This document shows positions 17,709 to 30,800 of a DNA stretch of 48,939 nt, in pieces. Position numbers and translations under genes: made by a program. Source of the stretch: Rikenella microfusus. Its GTDB lineage: Bacteria > Bacteroidota > Bacteroidia > Bacteroidales > VadinHA17. The notes under the pieces were generated by a model. That model saw only the letters and a program-made list of their open reading frames with translations, searched no databases and was not told the origin of the DNA. Every line of letters starts with the position of its first letter. The stretch's first letter is position 1. The stretch covers positions 1-48,939 of the forward strand of contig DZBJ01000007.1 of the NCBI GenBank assembly GCA_022736275.1. The letters are read 5' to 3'.

Positions 17709-18593
17709 ATGGCGAGGGATTTCACACTTTCATCTTTCCGAAATCTTCTTCAGACTCTGTCGGGTGCCGGATATTCATTTTCTACAGTAGCCGGATATGC
17801 ACGAATGCCCCGGTCAAGGACAGTTGTCCTCAGGCATGATGTGGACGCTTCGCCGGGAAATTCGATTTGCACGGCCCTTTCAGAGAAGGCATTAGGCATC
17901 AGGGGAACCTATTATTTCAGATACGGCCGCCATGGATTTGACTCAGGAGCAATACGACAAATATCAGGAATGGGTCATGAGGCGGGCTACCATTATGAAG
18001 ACCTGGCATTTGCATGGCGCAGGGCGAATAGGGCTGACCGGGAACAGGAAACAGCTGCAGCAGCATTTGAAAGTTTCAGGTTCAACCTGCACAAACTGAG
18101 AGAAATTGCAGAGATTGAAACAATCTGCATGCATGGCAGCCCTATGAGTCCTGCTGACAGCAGACTGATGTGGAGGTATTTTGATTATAAGGACCATGGA
18201 ATCATGACTGAGCCCTATATGGACATCAGTTTTGAGGATATGCTTTATCTCACAGATACCGGTCGAAGGTGGGACGGTTCAGCTTTTTCCTTAAGAGATA
18301 AAGCAGGATTCGCAAAGAAAGGATCACCGGAAGGGTATGGAGATTGGAAAGTTGTGCCTTTGCAAGGGAGTCTTATGAATATGACTGACAGGTCAGCGGC
18401 GTTGCAGGCTAAATATCAATTCCATGAAACAGCTGATATTGAAAAGGCGGCCAGGGCAGCAAAGCTTCCGGACAAGATCATGATGACAGTGCATCCTCAG
18501 AGATGGGATGACATGATAATTCCATGGCTAAGTGAACTGATTAGCCAGAAGGCAAAGAATTCAGTGAAGTACTTTCTTATAAAAATTCATTGA
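17709..18593 (+). CDS. NodB-like polysaccharide deacetylase family protein
   Basis: A 294-residue protein. LRHDVDASPGN (His43-Asp44-Val45-Asp46) matches the metal-binding HDxD form of NodB motif 1. GHEAGYHYEDL (His90-Glu91, His95-Tyr96-Glu97) resembles the second motif of a deacetylase subgroup found in glycan loci. MHGSPMSPAD and a C-terminal VHPQRW complete the pattern. There is no signal peptide, suggesting cytoplasmic action. It stands alone 32 bases after the T9SS protein gene, but its likely substrate is the glycan made by the cluster upstream. Family likely; activity not proven because the canonical HxxxH is altered. Confidence 0.68.
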   Translation: MARDFTLSSFRNLLQTLSGAGYSFSTVAGYARMPRSRTVVLRHDVDASPGNSICTALSEKALGIRGTYYFRYGRHGFDSGAIRQISGMGHEAGYHYEDLAFAWRRANRADREQETAAAAFESFRFNLHKLREIAEIETICMHGSPMSPADSRLMWRYFDYKDHGIMTEPYMDISFEDMLYLTDTGRRWDGSAFSLRDKAGFAKKGSPEGYGDWKVVPLQGSLMNMTDRSAALQAKYQFHETADIEKAARAAKLPDKIMMTVHPQRWDDMIIPWLSELISQKAKNSVKYFLIKIH

Positions 18594-18760
18594 TTTCGGG
18601 TCGGCATGTTTTAACATGGCAGACTGAATTTAGACGATCAGGATGACGGGTATAAAGGCTTGTAAAAAGAAATGCCGGATTGATCAGAAATATTCTGCAG
18701 ATTTCCCTCAGACCTCCCGAATGTATTGATATATAATACAGCACAGGGAATAACCCAGTG

Positions 18761-18791
18761 AAGGTTGCATTTACGAATGCAACCTTTTTTT
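18761..18791 (+). terminator. Rho-independent terminator-like hairpin
   Basis: A perfect 10-bp stem (AAGGTTGCAT, 18761-18770; ATGCAACCTT, 18777-18786) with a 6-base loop runs into seven T residues (18785-18791). It lies 168 bases after the previous stop and 63 bases before the start of the giant gene. It may end the upstream unit or act as an attenuator in the giant gene's leader. The remaining intergenic sequence (18594-18760) shows no gene; a TTGATATATAATAC stretch (18725-18738) is promoter-like, and a short CATGTT/AACATG palindrome lies at 18605-18618. Confidence 0.75.
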
Positions 18792-18854
18792 ATTTCAATA
18801 AGTCATACGAGAAGAGCATTAAATGCGTTTACTAAAGGACCAAAACAGCCTGAC

Positions 18855-21800
18855 ATGAAAAAGTCATTTAAAACGGGATTATTTAGAAAGTCCAATGCAA
18901 GCATTTTGACAGTGCTGGCAACACTGTTGCTTTCTCTTGCATCATTGACAGATTCCTCAGCTCAACCGGTATGGGTTGCGACGACCCCATCATTGGGAGC
19001 ACCCGGGCCGACAACGATACCCATAAATTACGGCATTGACCGTGCAGGTACAGTATATATAATAGTGCTGAACTACAATAACCCTACCCCCCAGACTCCA
19101 GCTACAGTAAGAAGTCTGGCAATAAATCCGACCCTTCCTTCAATCGTTTTTAATGCAGTAATACCGATCGCCGGTGCCAACATTAATGCAATCCTGCAAA
19201 GTATCGCCGGTTCACTTGCTCCGGGAACTTATCATACAATTTATCTTGTGGCTGCCGATGCATCCAATGTGCTGATGGCTACTTCCGTAAGGCTGAATGC
19301 AACTACCCTCCCCTGTCCTAAAATACAGCTCTTTAACTTCTTCGGGAACCTGGGTGAGTGTGTCAACCTGGGTGCACAGGGGATGTTCCAGGTGGCTCCG
19401 CTCGGATTGCTGCCCACGGGGATACTGGCGGGCAGTACCTGGACCGTTGACTGGGGTGACGGGTCGCCGGTATGGACCTACACCTCCACCGCAGATAATG
19501 ATCTGCCACCGGTACAGCTTCATAGTTTTGCAACAACAATAAACTGCGCATACGTTGGTACATGGACGGTAAAAAACCCCTGCAACGAATTTTACGCCGC
19601 ACAGGGCGTTTTCGTCATTCACGGACGTGACATACCTCTTGACGGTGACGGTCTGCTGCAGATGGAGGAAACAACTACCGGGGATGTCGATATCGTTTAT
19701 GTGTGCGAGGGAAGCGAACACAACATATTGCTCAGGGATATAAGCACCTGGAACTGCCAGAGCCCGACTGTCCCGCCGCCACTCAACCCGAGCGACTACG
19801 ATAATGAATCGCCCAGAACCATCCAGTTTGTTTACGGCGAGACTCCTGCCGGAGCGGTCATGAATACGATCACCGGCAACGTGCTGATCGCGGGAACCAA
19901 CATTGCCAACGGAGGCAACGGATATGTCGGTCCCGTACAGGGCCCGCTCTCTCCGCCAAACCCGAACACACTTACTGATGTCATTACCATTCCCGCAACA
20001 TGCAAGGCGGGTGAACGTTTTTATGTGTACCTGAAAGACTGGAACAAGTGTAATCCCTATATTGATCAGAACCTTGATTATGTCTATGAGGATTTTATAA
20101 TTGAAGTCATAGATGCGCCGCCGGCACCAGCGGTGGTGACTCCGCAGGTCTACTGCTTCGGCGGTGTTGCACCCACGCTCACGGCAACAATCAGCCTTGC
20201 GGGAAATACACTTAACTGGTATGATGATGCAGCCCTGACCACACTGCTCTTTACCGGCAATCCGTTTACCCACGGCATAACAGCTTCCGGAACCTACGAC
20301 TTCTACGTCACTGAGACCAGCGGCGTCAACGGCTGCGAGGGTCCGCCCTCGCGTATTGACCTGATCGTAAGGGAAGAACTTTCAAGGCCCGGTACCATCT
20401 CCGGTCCGACCGAGGTGTGTCTAAACGCCACCGGACAGGTCTTTTCTGTAGCGGCAAATCCGCCTACCATGCCAATTGGCGGAACGACGGAATATATCTG
20501 GACTGTCCCTGCCGGATGGAATATTACATCAGGACAGGGGACACGGCAGATTACGGCCAATGTAGGCGGTACGGCCGGGACACGCACCGTGAGTGTAATC
20601 AACCGTTACACCACACTTCCCCTGTGTCCTTCTCCTTCAAGGACATTTGACGTCACTGTCAGCCCACTGACGGTTGGCGGCACGGTATCGGGTACTACTC
20701 CTATTTGTATCGGTTCAAGCACTACTCTGACACTGGCGGGACGGACAGGTTCGGTGGTACAATGGGAGAGGAGACTATTGCCCTCAGCGACATGGACTAC
20801 CGTCGCCAACACTACCGCTACATACACCTATACCCCGGGTTCTGTCGGAACGTGGGAGTTCAGGGCGCTTGTCCAGAGCGGATCATGCAACCAGGTCTAT
20901 TCCTCCTCATTCTCGGTAGTGGTTGACCCGACCTCTGTCGGAGGTACCACCTCGGGTGGAAACAGCCCTATCTGCGTCAATTCCCCAACGGGGAACATCT
21001 CCCTTTCAGGCCATACGGGCAACGTGGTGAGGTGGCAGTGGAGGCGGAATGGCGGAAGCTGGAACAATATAGCAAACACTACAGTCACCCTCAATTATAC
21101 CCCGACTGTTGCCGGTACATGGGATTTCAGGGCTGAGATAAAGAGCGGTTCATGTCCGTCAGTATACTCCACACTTACGACCATAGTCGTCAATCCGGTT
21201 TCAGTGGGAGGTTCAGTTACAGGTGGCACAACGCCGATCTGTTTCGGTTCGGCCACGGGGACTATGACCCTCGGCAGTTACACCGGCACGATTGTGAGAT
21301 GGCAGAGGAGGGTTGATGCAGGTGCATGGTCAAATATTGCAAACACCAATGCCACCTATTCCGAAACACCGCCGTTTGCGGGTACGTGGGAGTACCGTGC
21401 CGAGGTTCAGAGCGGAGCTTGTCCGTCTGTTTATTCAACACCTCGTTCGATTGTTGTTGTAGCGCCCTCAGTAGGAGGAACCATCACCGGAGGAACGACT
21501 CCGTTATGCCCGGGGGTGACCACGGGTGTGATGACCCTGGCGGGACATACCGGTTCTGTAGTCAGGTGGGAGAAGCGCGTTGACGGCGGATCATGGTCGA
21601 ACATAGCAAACACCACAACAACATATTCGGAGATACCTTCATCGTCAGGCACATGGGAGTACCGCGCTTTCGTGCAGAACAGTCCGTGTTCAGGAGTATA
21701 CTCTTCAATCAGGACGATTGTTGTCAGGCCTCAGTACACTGCCCAGCTGCATGACAATATAAGCATCTGCAATAACACCGGAACCAACTTTAACATAGTA

Positions 21801-24800
21801 CTATCGGGAGGCGCTTCGCCATATACAATTAATTATACGCGCAACGGCAACCCGCAGGCTCAGCTCAACAACTATGTCAGCGGTACAAATGTTCCGACCG
21901 GGGTTCTTACCACCGGCAATTACGTCTATGCATTGACATCTGTGGTTGACGCCAACGGCTGTAACGCACAGTCGCTGGGCAGCTCTATAACCGTGGTCGT
22001 TGGTGCAGCCCTTACCGGGGCCACTATCTCCGGCAGCGGCAACGATTGTGACGGGGCTTCCAGCTGGTTTGCCCTCAACGTAAACGGCGGGGCACCTCCG
22101 TATGCGGTTACCTATACCTTTGACGGCGGAGCCAATACCGTCGTGCCGGGATATGTCAACGGCACCCACATCAGCCTTGGCAATCCTGCGGTAGGCAACC
22201 ATACTGTGCGGATAATATCGATACAGGACGCATGTCTCGATTTTGTTCCGGTGCTTCCTGCCAATTATACATTCACCATAAATGCGATACCCAACGCGAG
22301 TGCAACGACCAACAACACCCCGACACTCTGCAGCGGCGGAACCACGGATATCGTTCTTCAGTCAACTGTTCCTACATCGGATTTCACGTGGACCGTGTCA
22401 AACGCTCCGGCAGTAACATGGACCAATGCCCCGTCAGGAGGCACCATTGTCAACGGGAATAATATCTCAATTGCCCAGGTTCTGACACATACAGCCACGT
22501 TCCCGACCACGGTGACCTACACAATCACTCCCCGCGGTCCGCTGCCAACTTCTTGTCCCGGCCCTTCAATAACCCGGACTGTGGTTGTCAATCCAAGGGG
22601 GCAGGTCAATGATCCGGCCGACCAGTCGTTGTGTGCCGGTGCAGCAACGGCAGCGGTTAATTTCACAACCAACCGCACAGGTGGCACCACCACCCATTCA
22701 TGGACCAACAGTAACACAAGCATTGGCCTTGCGGCCAGCGGCAACGGGAACATACCTTCGTTCATTGCCCTGAATGCAGGCGGCTCGCCGGTAACGGCAA
22801 CCGTCACCGTCACTCCTTCATTTGAGGGTTGTGCCGGCACGCCACAGACATTCACCATCACCGTCAATCCGGCAGGCCAGGTAAATGATCCTGCTGACCA
22901 GACCAGGTGCAACGGTGCGGCAACAGCGGCAGTCAACTTCACCACCACAAGGAGCGGTGGCACCTCCACCTATGCATGGACCAACAGCAACACCACCATT
23001 GGTCTTGCGGCCAGCGGAACAGGCAACATACCCTCCTTTACCGCAACCAACAGCAGTACCTCCCCGGTGACTGCCACCATCATCGTGACACCTTCGTTTG
23101 AAGGCTGTCCGGGCACATCCCAGACATTCACCATCACCGTCAATCCAAGCGGTCAGGTGAATGATCCGGCAGACCAGACCAGGTGCAACGGCGCTGCCAC
23201 AGCGGCAGTCAACTTTGCCACCAACCGTACCGGAGGAACAACCACATATTCATGGACCAACAGCAACACGAGCATAGGTCTGGCAGCAAGCGGCAGCGGC
23301 AATATTGCATCGTTCACCGCCACCAATACCGGTACAGCGCCTGTTACGGCAACAATAACCGTAACGCCATCATTCGAGGGCTGTGCGGGAACACCTCAGA
23401 CATTCACCATTACTGTCAACCCAAGCGGCCAGGTCAATGACCCGGCTGATCAGACAAGATGCAACGGCGCTGCCACAGCGGCAGTCAACTTCGCCACCAA
23501 CCGCACCGGCGGTACCACCACCTACTCATGGACCAACAGCAACACCACCATAGGTCTGGCAGCCAGCGGAACCGGCAATATTGCATCATTCACCGCCACC
23601 AATACAGGCACCGCCCCCGTAACTGCTACAATAACAGTAACGCCTTCATTTGAGGGATGTGCGGGAACACCTCAGACATTCACCATCACGGTCAATCCGT
23701 CAGGTCAGGTGAATGATCCTGCCGACCAGGTGAGGTGTAACGGCGCTGCCACGGCAGCTGTTAATTTTGCCACAAACCGTACAGGAGGCACAACCACCTA
23801 CGCATGGACCAACAGCACCCCGTCAATAGGTCTGGCTGCCAGCGGCACAGGCAATATAGCATCGTTTATCGCCACCAATTCAGGTACGGCACCTGTGACT
23901 GCAACCATCACCGTCACGCCTTCGTTTGAAGGCTGTGCCGGCACACCGCAGTCGTTCACCATTACCGTTAATCCGTCACCTGCGCTCAACACTACCCTTA
24001 CTCCTGCCGATCGCTGCAGCAATGTTGCATTCATGTATAACCCGACATCGCTTACCGCAGGTACAACTTTCAGTTGGACGCGGCCCGATATTGCAGGAAT
24101 CACTCCTGCCGGACCTGTTTCGGGAGGCCCGGGTGTCAGTGAGACACTCAGGAACTTCACCTCTGCAACCGTTCCGGTTACCTATATATATACACTCATG
24201 GCCAACGGTTGCGTCAACACTCAGAATGTTGTTGTCAACATTAAGCCTGAGCCTGTTATCTCCAACCAGTCGGCAGCCGTATGTTCCGGTGAGACCCTAA
24301 CGCATCACATCCTTCTTGACAATTTCGCCAATCCTGCAGACAATGTGACCTTTACATGGCCTGCTCCTGTGCTTACGGGCGGACTCACGGGCGGAACAGC
24401 AAGATCAGTTCCCTCCTCTGCTGACATGACAGACACCTTTGTAAATGCATCCGGTCTGGCCGAGACGGCAACCTACACTGTAACCCCGGTTTATAACGGA
24501 TGCGTTGGCCAGCCAAGAAACATAGTCGTCACCGTCGGCTCACAGCCTGTCCTGGGCAACCTTGACATGGCTGTCTGCAGCGCTGTACCGACAGGGCTTG
24601 TCATGGCTGTGGCGCCGACCTCATCGCCTGCCACAACCTACGACATTGATTTAATTACCGTTCAGGCAGGTCTTGTTGCTGCCGTTGGCAACGCTGTTGC
24701 CGCACCCGATATTGCCGATCCCAATTACCTGGCTAATGACATTTTCACCAACGAGACCGGCGTCAACAGGACGGTTACCTACCGCATCAGACCAGTATTC

Positions 24801-27800
24801 GGCGCCACCTGCATAGGTGACTGGGTTAACGTGGTTGTCACTGTAAGGCCGCAGCCGGTTATACTTCCCGGCCAGGCTCAGACAGTCTGTTCAAATACCG
24901 CTTCAGGTCTCGAGATACGTCTTGTTCCTGTCAACACACCTGCAGGCAGCACCTTCAGCTGGCCATTGCCGGTGATGTCTGACGCATCTGTACAGGGTTC
25001 AACAGGCACCAATGTTGCCGCTGACCCCGCCGGCACGCTCCATATCACCGATACGTTTGAAAATTACGGCATCACACCGATAACCGCAACCTATACGGTA
25101 ACGCCCTACAGTTCATTCAATTGTGCCGGCACGCCGCGGGATGTGGTCATTACGATCAATCCCGAACCTGCCGCTCCTGTGGTCACGGGAGACACTCTGC
25201 TCTGCACAGGCCAGACTGGTGTTGTTTATATGGTTACCCTCCATCCGGGCTCGTCCTATACCTGGACTGTACCGGCATCAGTGGGAGTCAAGACATTTGA
25301 CGCCAACTCCAATGCAATAATAATTACGGCTGCTGCTGCCACAGGAAGTGGAACAATTACCGTCACCGAGACAAACAGCTACGGTTGCACGGGTATTGCA
25401 GGGACCTTTGATGTTGATGTACTTGCTCCGTCTCCTGTTTCGACAATTACCGGAGATGGTGTCGTATGCGCACTTGAGACCGCAACATACTCAGTTCCGG
25501 CGTTTGCAGGTTCGGTCTATACGTGGACCCTTCCGACAGGAGCCGCACTCATTGGCGATCCGTCGGCAGCATCGATAACGATAACCTTCGGCACCAACAG
25601 CGGAAGCATTTCCGTACGCGAGGTTAATGCCGCCGGATGCATAACCAACCATACACCGCTGCCGGTTAACGTACGGCCTCTGCCCACGGCCATCATCAGC
25701 AACAGCGGAACCATATGTGTTGAGGATACGCACCCGATAAACATCGCCCTGACGGGCACTGCTCCGTGGAGCGTGGTCTATGCAATCAACGGCGCTGACC
25801 AGCCTGCCGTAAACAACATACTAGCGAGTCCGTATACTCTCACTGCCAGCTCCGCCGGCAACTACACAATTACCAGCGTGACCGATGCCAACGGATGCAC
25901 CAATACCGGCATAGGGAATGCAACCGTTTCCTACTTCCCGGTTCCGACGGCAACCATCAGCGGTGATGTGGCTATATGCAATGGCCAGAGCGCAACGATC
26001 ACCATAACACTTACCGGCGCTGCTCCGTATGACTTTGTCTATACTGACGGAGTGACCCCCGTGACCGTTACCAATCATCCGGTCAATGTTTATACATTCT
26101 CCGTGACGCCTGCTGCAGCCGTGACATACACCCTTGTTTCGATGGAGGACAACAACGGATGTAACGGAACAGTGTCAGGTTCAGCTACGGTTACCATCAA
26201 TGCCCAGCCTGTACTGTCATTTGCCGTCACCAACCTGCTCTGCAACGGTGATAACAGCGGCGCCATCGACCTCACTGTCACAGGCTCTGCCTCAAACAGT
26301 TTTGCCTGGATGGGTCCTGACGGCTTCACGGCCGGAACGGAAGACATTTCAGGTCTGAAAGCAGGTCTATACAACGTCACCGTCACCAGCAGTGACGGAT
26401 GTGTTGCAAGCGGTCAGGCTACTGTCATCCAGCCACCTTTGCTGACACTCTCTTCAACCGGTAACATTGCCCTGTTGTGTAACGGGGCTACCACGGGTGC
26501 CGGCAGCTTCACCGCTGCGGGAGGCACCGCTCCTTACAGTTTCACCACAGTTGCCAACAGCACCGGCGCCATCCTGACACCGGCCGCTTCTTCCGTCGCC
26601 TTCACCGGCGCCGGAGCAGGCACCATTACGGTCAGGGCTACAGATGCAAACGGCTGTACGGCACAATCAACAATACTTGTCACCCAGCCGCCTGCCCTGA
26701 ACCTTACTGCCACCACCACCAACATACTCTGTTTCGGCGGCAACAACGGGATGATCATTACCACTGTCACCGGCGGGACACCGCCTTACCTCTATGCATG
26801 GACCGCTTCCGGCGGCGGCAGCGGACTGACCGCAGGCGCCCAGAACCAGAGCGGACTGACGGCAGGCACCTATGACGTCACCGTCACCGATGCCAACGGA
26901 TGCCAGACAACAGGGTCATGGACTCTGACGCAGCCGACAGTCCTGGTGGCCACCGCCTCAGCTGATGACAACCTCATCGGAACCTGCTCGAGCGCACAGC
27001 TTAACACTGCAGTCTCAGGAGGCGTAATGCCGGCCGGCGGCTATCTCTACAGCTGGTCGCCTGCAGCAGGCCTCAGCGCAGCCAATATTGCCAACCCGGT
27101 TGCCACACCTGCCTCTACAACGACCTACACCGTCACCGTCACCGACGCCAACGGATGTATCAAAACGAGTTCGGTCACCATTAATGTGGCTCCCGTCCTT
27201 ACGGCTGTGGCATTTGCCGATGACAATCTGATCGGTACCTGTCCCACCTCCGTGGCGAACCTGAACGTCAACGTCAACGGTGGCGAGGCTCCTTACAGCT
27301 TCAGCTGGCTGCCCGTTGCCGGACTGACACCTGCGAACATACAGACTCCCGTTGCCAAGCCTGCAGCCACAACCATATACACCGTGACTGTCACCGATGC
27401 CAACGGATGCACGGCAAGCGCAAATGTTACAATAAACGTAGCCCCCGTGCTTGATGTGACCGCCACTGTCGATGACAACCTGATCGGACTCTGTCCGTCG
27501 TCTGCTGCGCACCTCAGCGCCACGGCCACAGGCGGAGAAGGCGGTTATACATACCTCTGGGACAACGCCGGCACGCTAAGCGATGCCACCAGTCCCAACC
27601 CGACAGCCAAGCCGCTTGTCACCACCACCTACACTGTCACCGTGACCGATGCCAATGGCTGCACAGACCAGACGACAATAGTGGTCAACGTAGCTCCTGC
27701 CCTCACTGTCACCGCCAGCGCAGACGACCTCTTCATCGGCACCTGCCCGTCTTCTGTCTCGCATCTTGATGCAACTGTCACAGGTGGCGAGGCCGCATAC

Positions 27801-30800
27801 ACATACAAGTGGACACCGCTGACAGGACTTGATGACAGCAACATCCAGACCCCGACAGCCAAGCCGGCTGTCACGACGACCTATACCGTCACCGTGACTG
27901 ACGCCAACGGATGCCAGGCTACCGATGTCATCACCATCACCGTCAGGCCTGCTCTCACGCTCACTCTTGCTGTCGATGACAGCTCGATAGGCACCTGCCC
28001 GACCTCAGTGGCACATATTACATCTACTGCAGGAGGGGGAGAGCCGGGTTACACCTACCTCTGGACACCCGCAGCAGGCCTCAGCAGCGATACTGATCCC
28101 AACCCGACGGCCAAGCCGCTTGCCACCACTACATATACCCTTACGGTGACCGACCAGAACGGCTGTACCATATCCAGGGACATCACCATCACGGTTGTAC
28201 CTGCACTGACTGTCACTGCATCGGCAACGGATCTGCTGATAGGTACATGCCCCACCTCCACCAGCACGCTCAATGCCGTTGCCCTCGGAGGAGAGCCGGG
28301 TTACACCTACAGCTGGCTGCCTGTTGCAGGACTTAACAATCCTGCCTTGCAGTCGCCTCTGGCCAAGCCACTGGTCACCACCACCTACACCGTCACGGTA
28401 ACAGACAACAACGGCTGTACGGCTACGGCTTCTGTAACCATCACCGTGGCACCTGACCTGACTGCTGTTGCCACGGCTGATGACCTCACCATAGGCACCT
28501 GCCCGACCTCAGTGTCACATCTTAATGTTACTGCCAGCGGCGGCGAGCCCGGGTACACGTACCTCTGGTCGCCCGTCACCGGGCTGAGTGACCCGAACAG
28601 CAAGACCCCGACAGCCAAGCCATCTGCCACCACAACCTATACGGTCACCGTCACTGACGTCAATGGCTGTCAGACCACCGCTGCCGTAACGATTGTCGTT
28701 GCACCGGTACTGACTGTCACCGTCTCGGCTGACGATTACAACATTGGCACCTGCCCGTCGTCCGACGCACAGCTCACCGCTGTTGCCGGCGGAGGTGAAC
28801 CGGGTTATACTTACCTCTGGTCACCCGCCACCGGACTGTCGAGTGCAAACATTGCCAATCCTGTTTCCAAACCCGCGGTGACCACCTCCTACACGGTGCT
28901 TGTTACCGATGTCAACGGGTGTACTGCCACGGCTTCGCTTACAATAACAGTCGCCCCGGATCTTGCGGCCACGGCTACAGCCAGTGACCCGAACATAGGC
29001 ACCTGCCCCACCTCAACGAGCACCCTTGATGTGATTGTCACAGGCGGCGAGCCCGGTTACACCTACAGCTGGGCGCCGGCAGCAAGCCTCAGCGATCCGC
29101 TGATCAAGAATCCTGTTGCCAAGCCTGCCGCCACCACTACCTACACGGTAACGGTGACTGACAATAACGGCTGTACCACTACCGCAACCGTAACGGTGAA
29201 TGTCCTGCCCGATCTTGTTGCCACGGCCACTGCCGATGATCTGATCATAGGCACCTGCCCGACATCAAGATCGAACCTGGGTGTCACCGTCACCGGCGGC
29301 GAACCCGGTTATACCTACAGCTGGGCACCTGTTACCGGTCTCAACAACCCGAATGTCAGCAATCCTGTTGCCAAACCGGCGGTGACGACGACCTACACTG
29401 TCACCGTCACTGACGCCAATGGCTGCCAGGCTACTGATGACATCACCATAAACGTGCGACCTGACCTGGTTGTCTCAGCCATTGCCGATGACAACATACT
29501 CAGCACCTGTCCGACCTCCGTGGCGCAGATTACTGCCACTGCCGGTGGCGGTGAGGAGCTTGCAGGCGGAGGTTATCTCTGGAGCTGGGCGCCCTCGGCA
29601 GGACTGAGTGCAACCAATATTCCTGACCCGATAGCCAAGCCGGCATCAACAACGACCTACACGGTCACTGTGACTGACGCCAACGGCTGTACAGCTGTCA
29701 ACACCATTACCATCGAGGTGCGTCCTCCGCTGGCAGCCACTGCCACAGCCACGGACTACCTGATAGGTAACTGTCCGATATCCACCACAACCCTTGACGT
29801 AAACGTCACGGGAGGTGAGATGCCTTACGTTTACAGCTGGGCTCCCGCAGCATCTCTCAGTAATCCTGCAATAAAGAGTCCTGTTGCCAAGCCGCTTGTC
29901 AACACCACCTACACGGTAACCATCACCGATGCCAACGGTTGTACCGTAACGGCAGGCGTGACCATTAACATTGCTCCGCCGCTTATGGCTACGGCAACCG
30001 TTGATGATGACCCGATAGGGGCATGTCCGACCTCGGTGGCTCGTCTGAGCACCACGGTCAGCGGCGGCGAGGGCGGGTACACATACCTGTGGGACAATGC
30101 CGGCACGCTTGATGACGCCACAAAGGCCAATCCTGTGGCCAAGCCGGCAGTCTCAACGCTCTATACCGTTCTTGTGACCGATTCCAACGGCTGCACCACC
30201 ACCGCACAGGTGCAGGTCAACGTGGCTCCGCCGCTGACGGTGACAGCCACCGCTGATGACTACATCATAGGTGCCTGCCCGGCTTCGGTGGCTAATCTTA
30301 CAGCTGTCGGCGCCGGCGGTGAGCTCCTTGTTTCGGGAGACTACATCTACAACTGGTCGCCTGCCGCAGGGCTCAACTACACCAATGTAGCCAGTCCGAC
30401 GGCTAAGCCAGCTGTCACGACAACCTACACCGTGACCATCACCGACAGGAACGGTTGTACCGCTTCTGACCAGGTGACCATCACGGTCAATCCACCGATA
30501 GTGCTCACCACCACTCCAGTCGTTTATGCCGGAGGATACAACATAACCTGCAACGGAGCCACCGACGGCGCCATTGATCTTGGTGTCAGCGGCGGCGAGA
30601 CTCCATATGCATATGCATGGACCGGTCCTTCGGGATACACCTCGACGAATCAGGATATCAGCGGCCTGGCAGCCGGGACATACAATGTCACGGTCACCGA
30701 TGTCAACAACTGTACATCCGTCACCACCGTTGTTCTGCTTGAACCGGCGGTGCTGACTCTCGGCAGGACTCCTGACGTGGTTCTTGCATGTTTCGGCGAC

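Noticed and set aside
19212..20273. 353-codon minus-strand ORF inside the giant gene
   Set aside because: It is antisense to a clearly coding segment, its product is Cys/Arg/Gly-rich without a recognisable domain, and GC-rich repeat DNA easily leaves antisense frames open.
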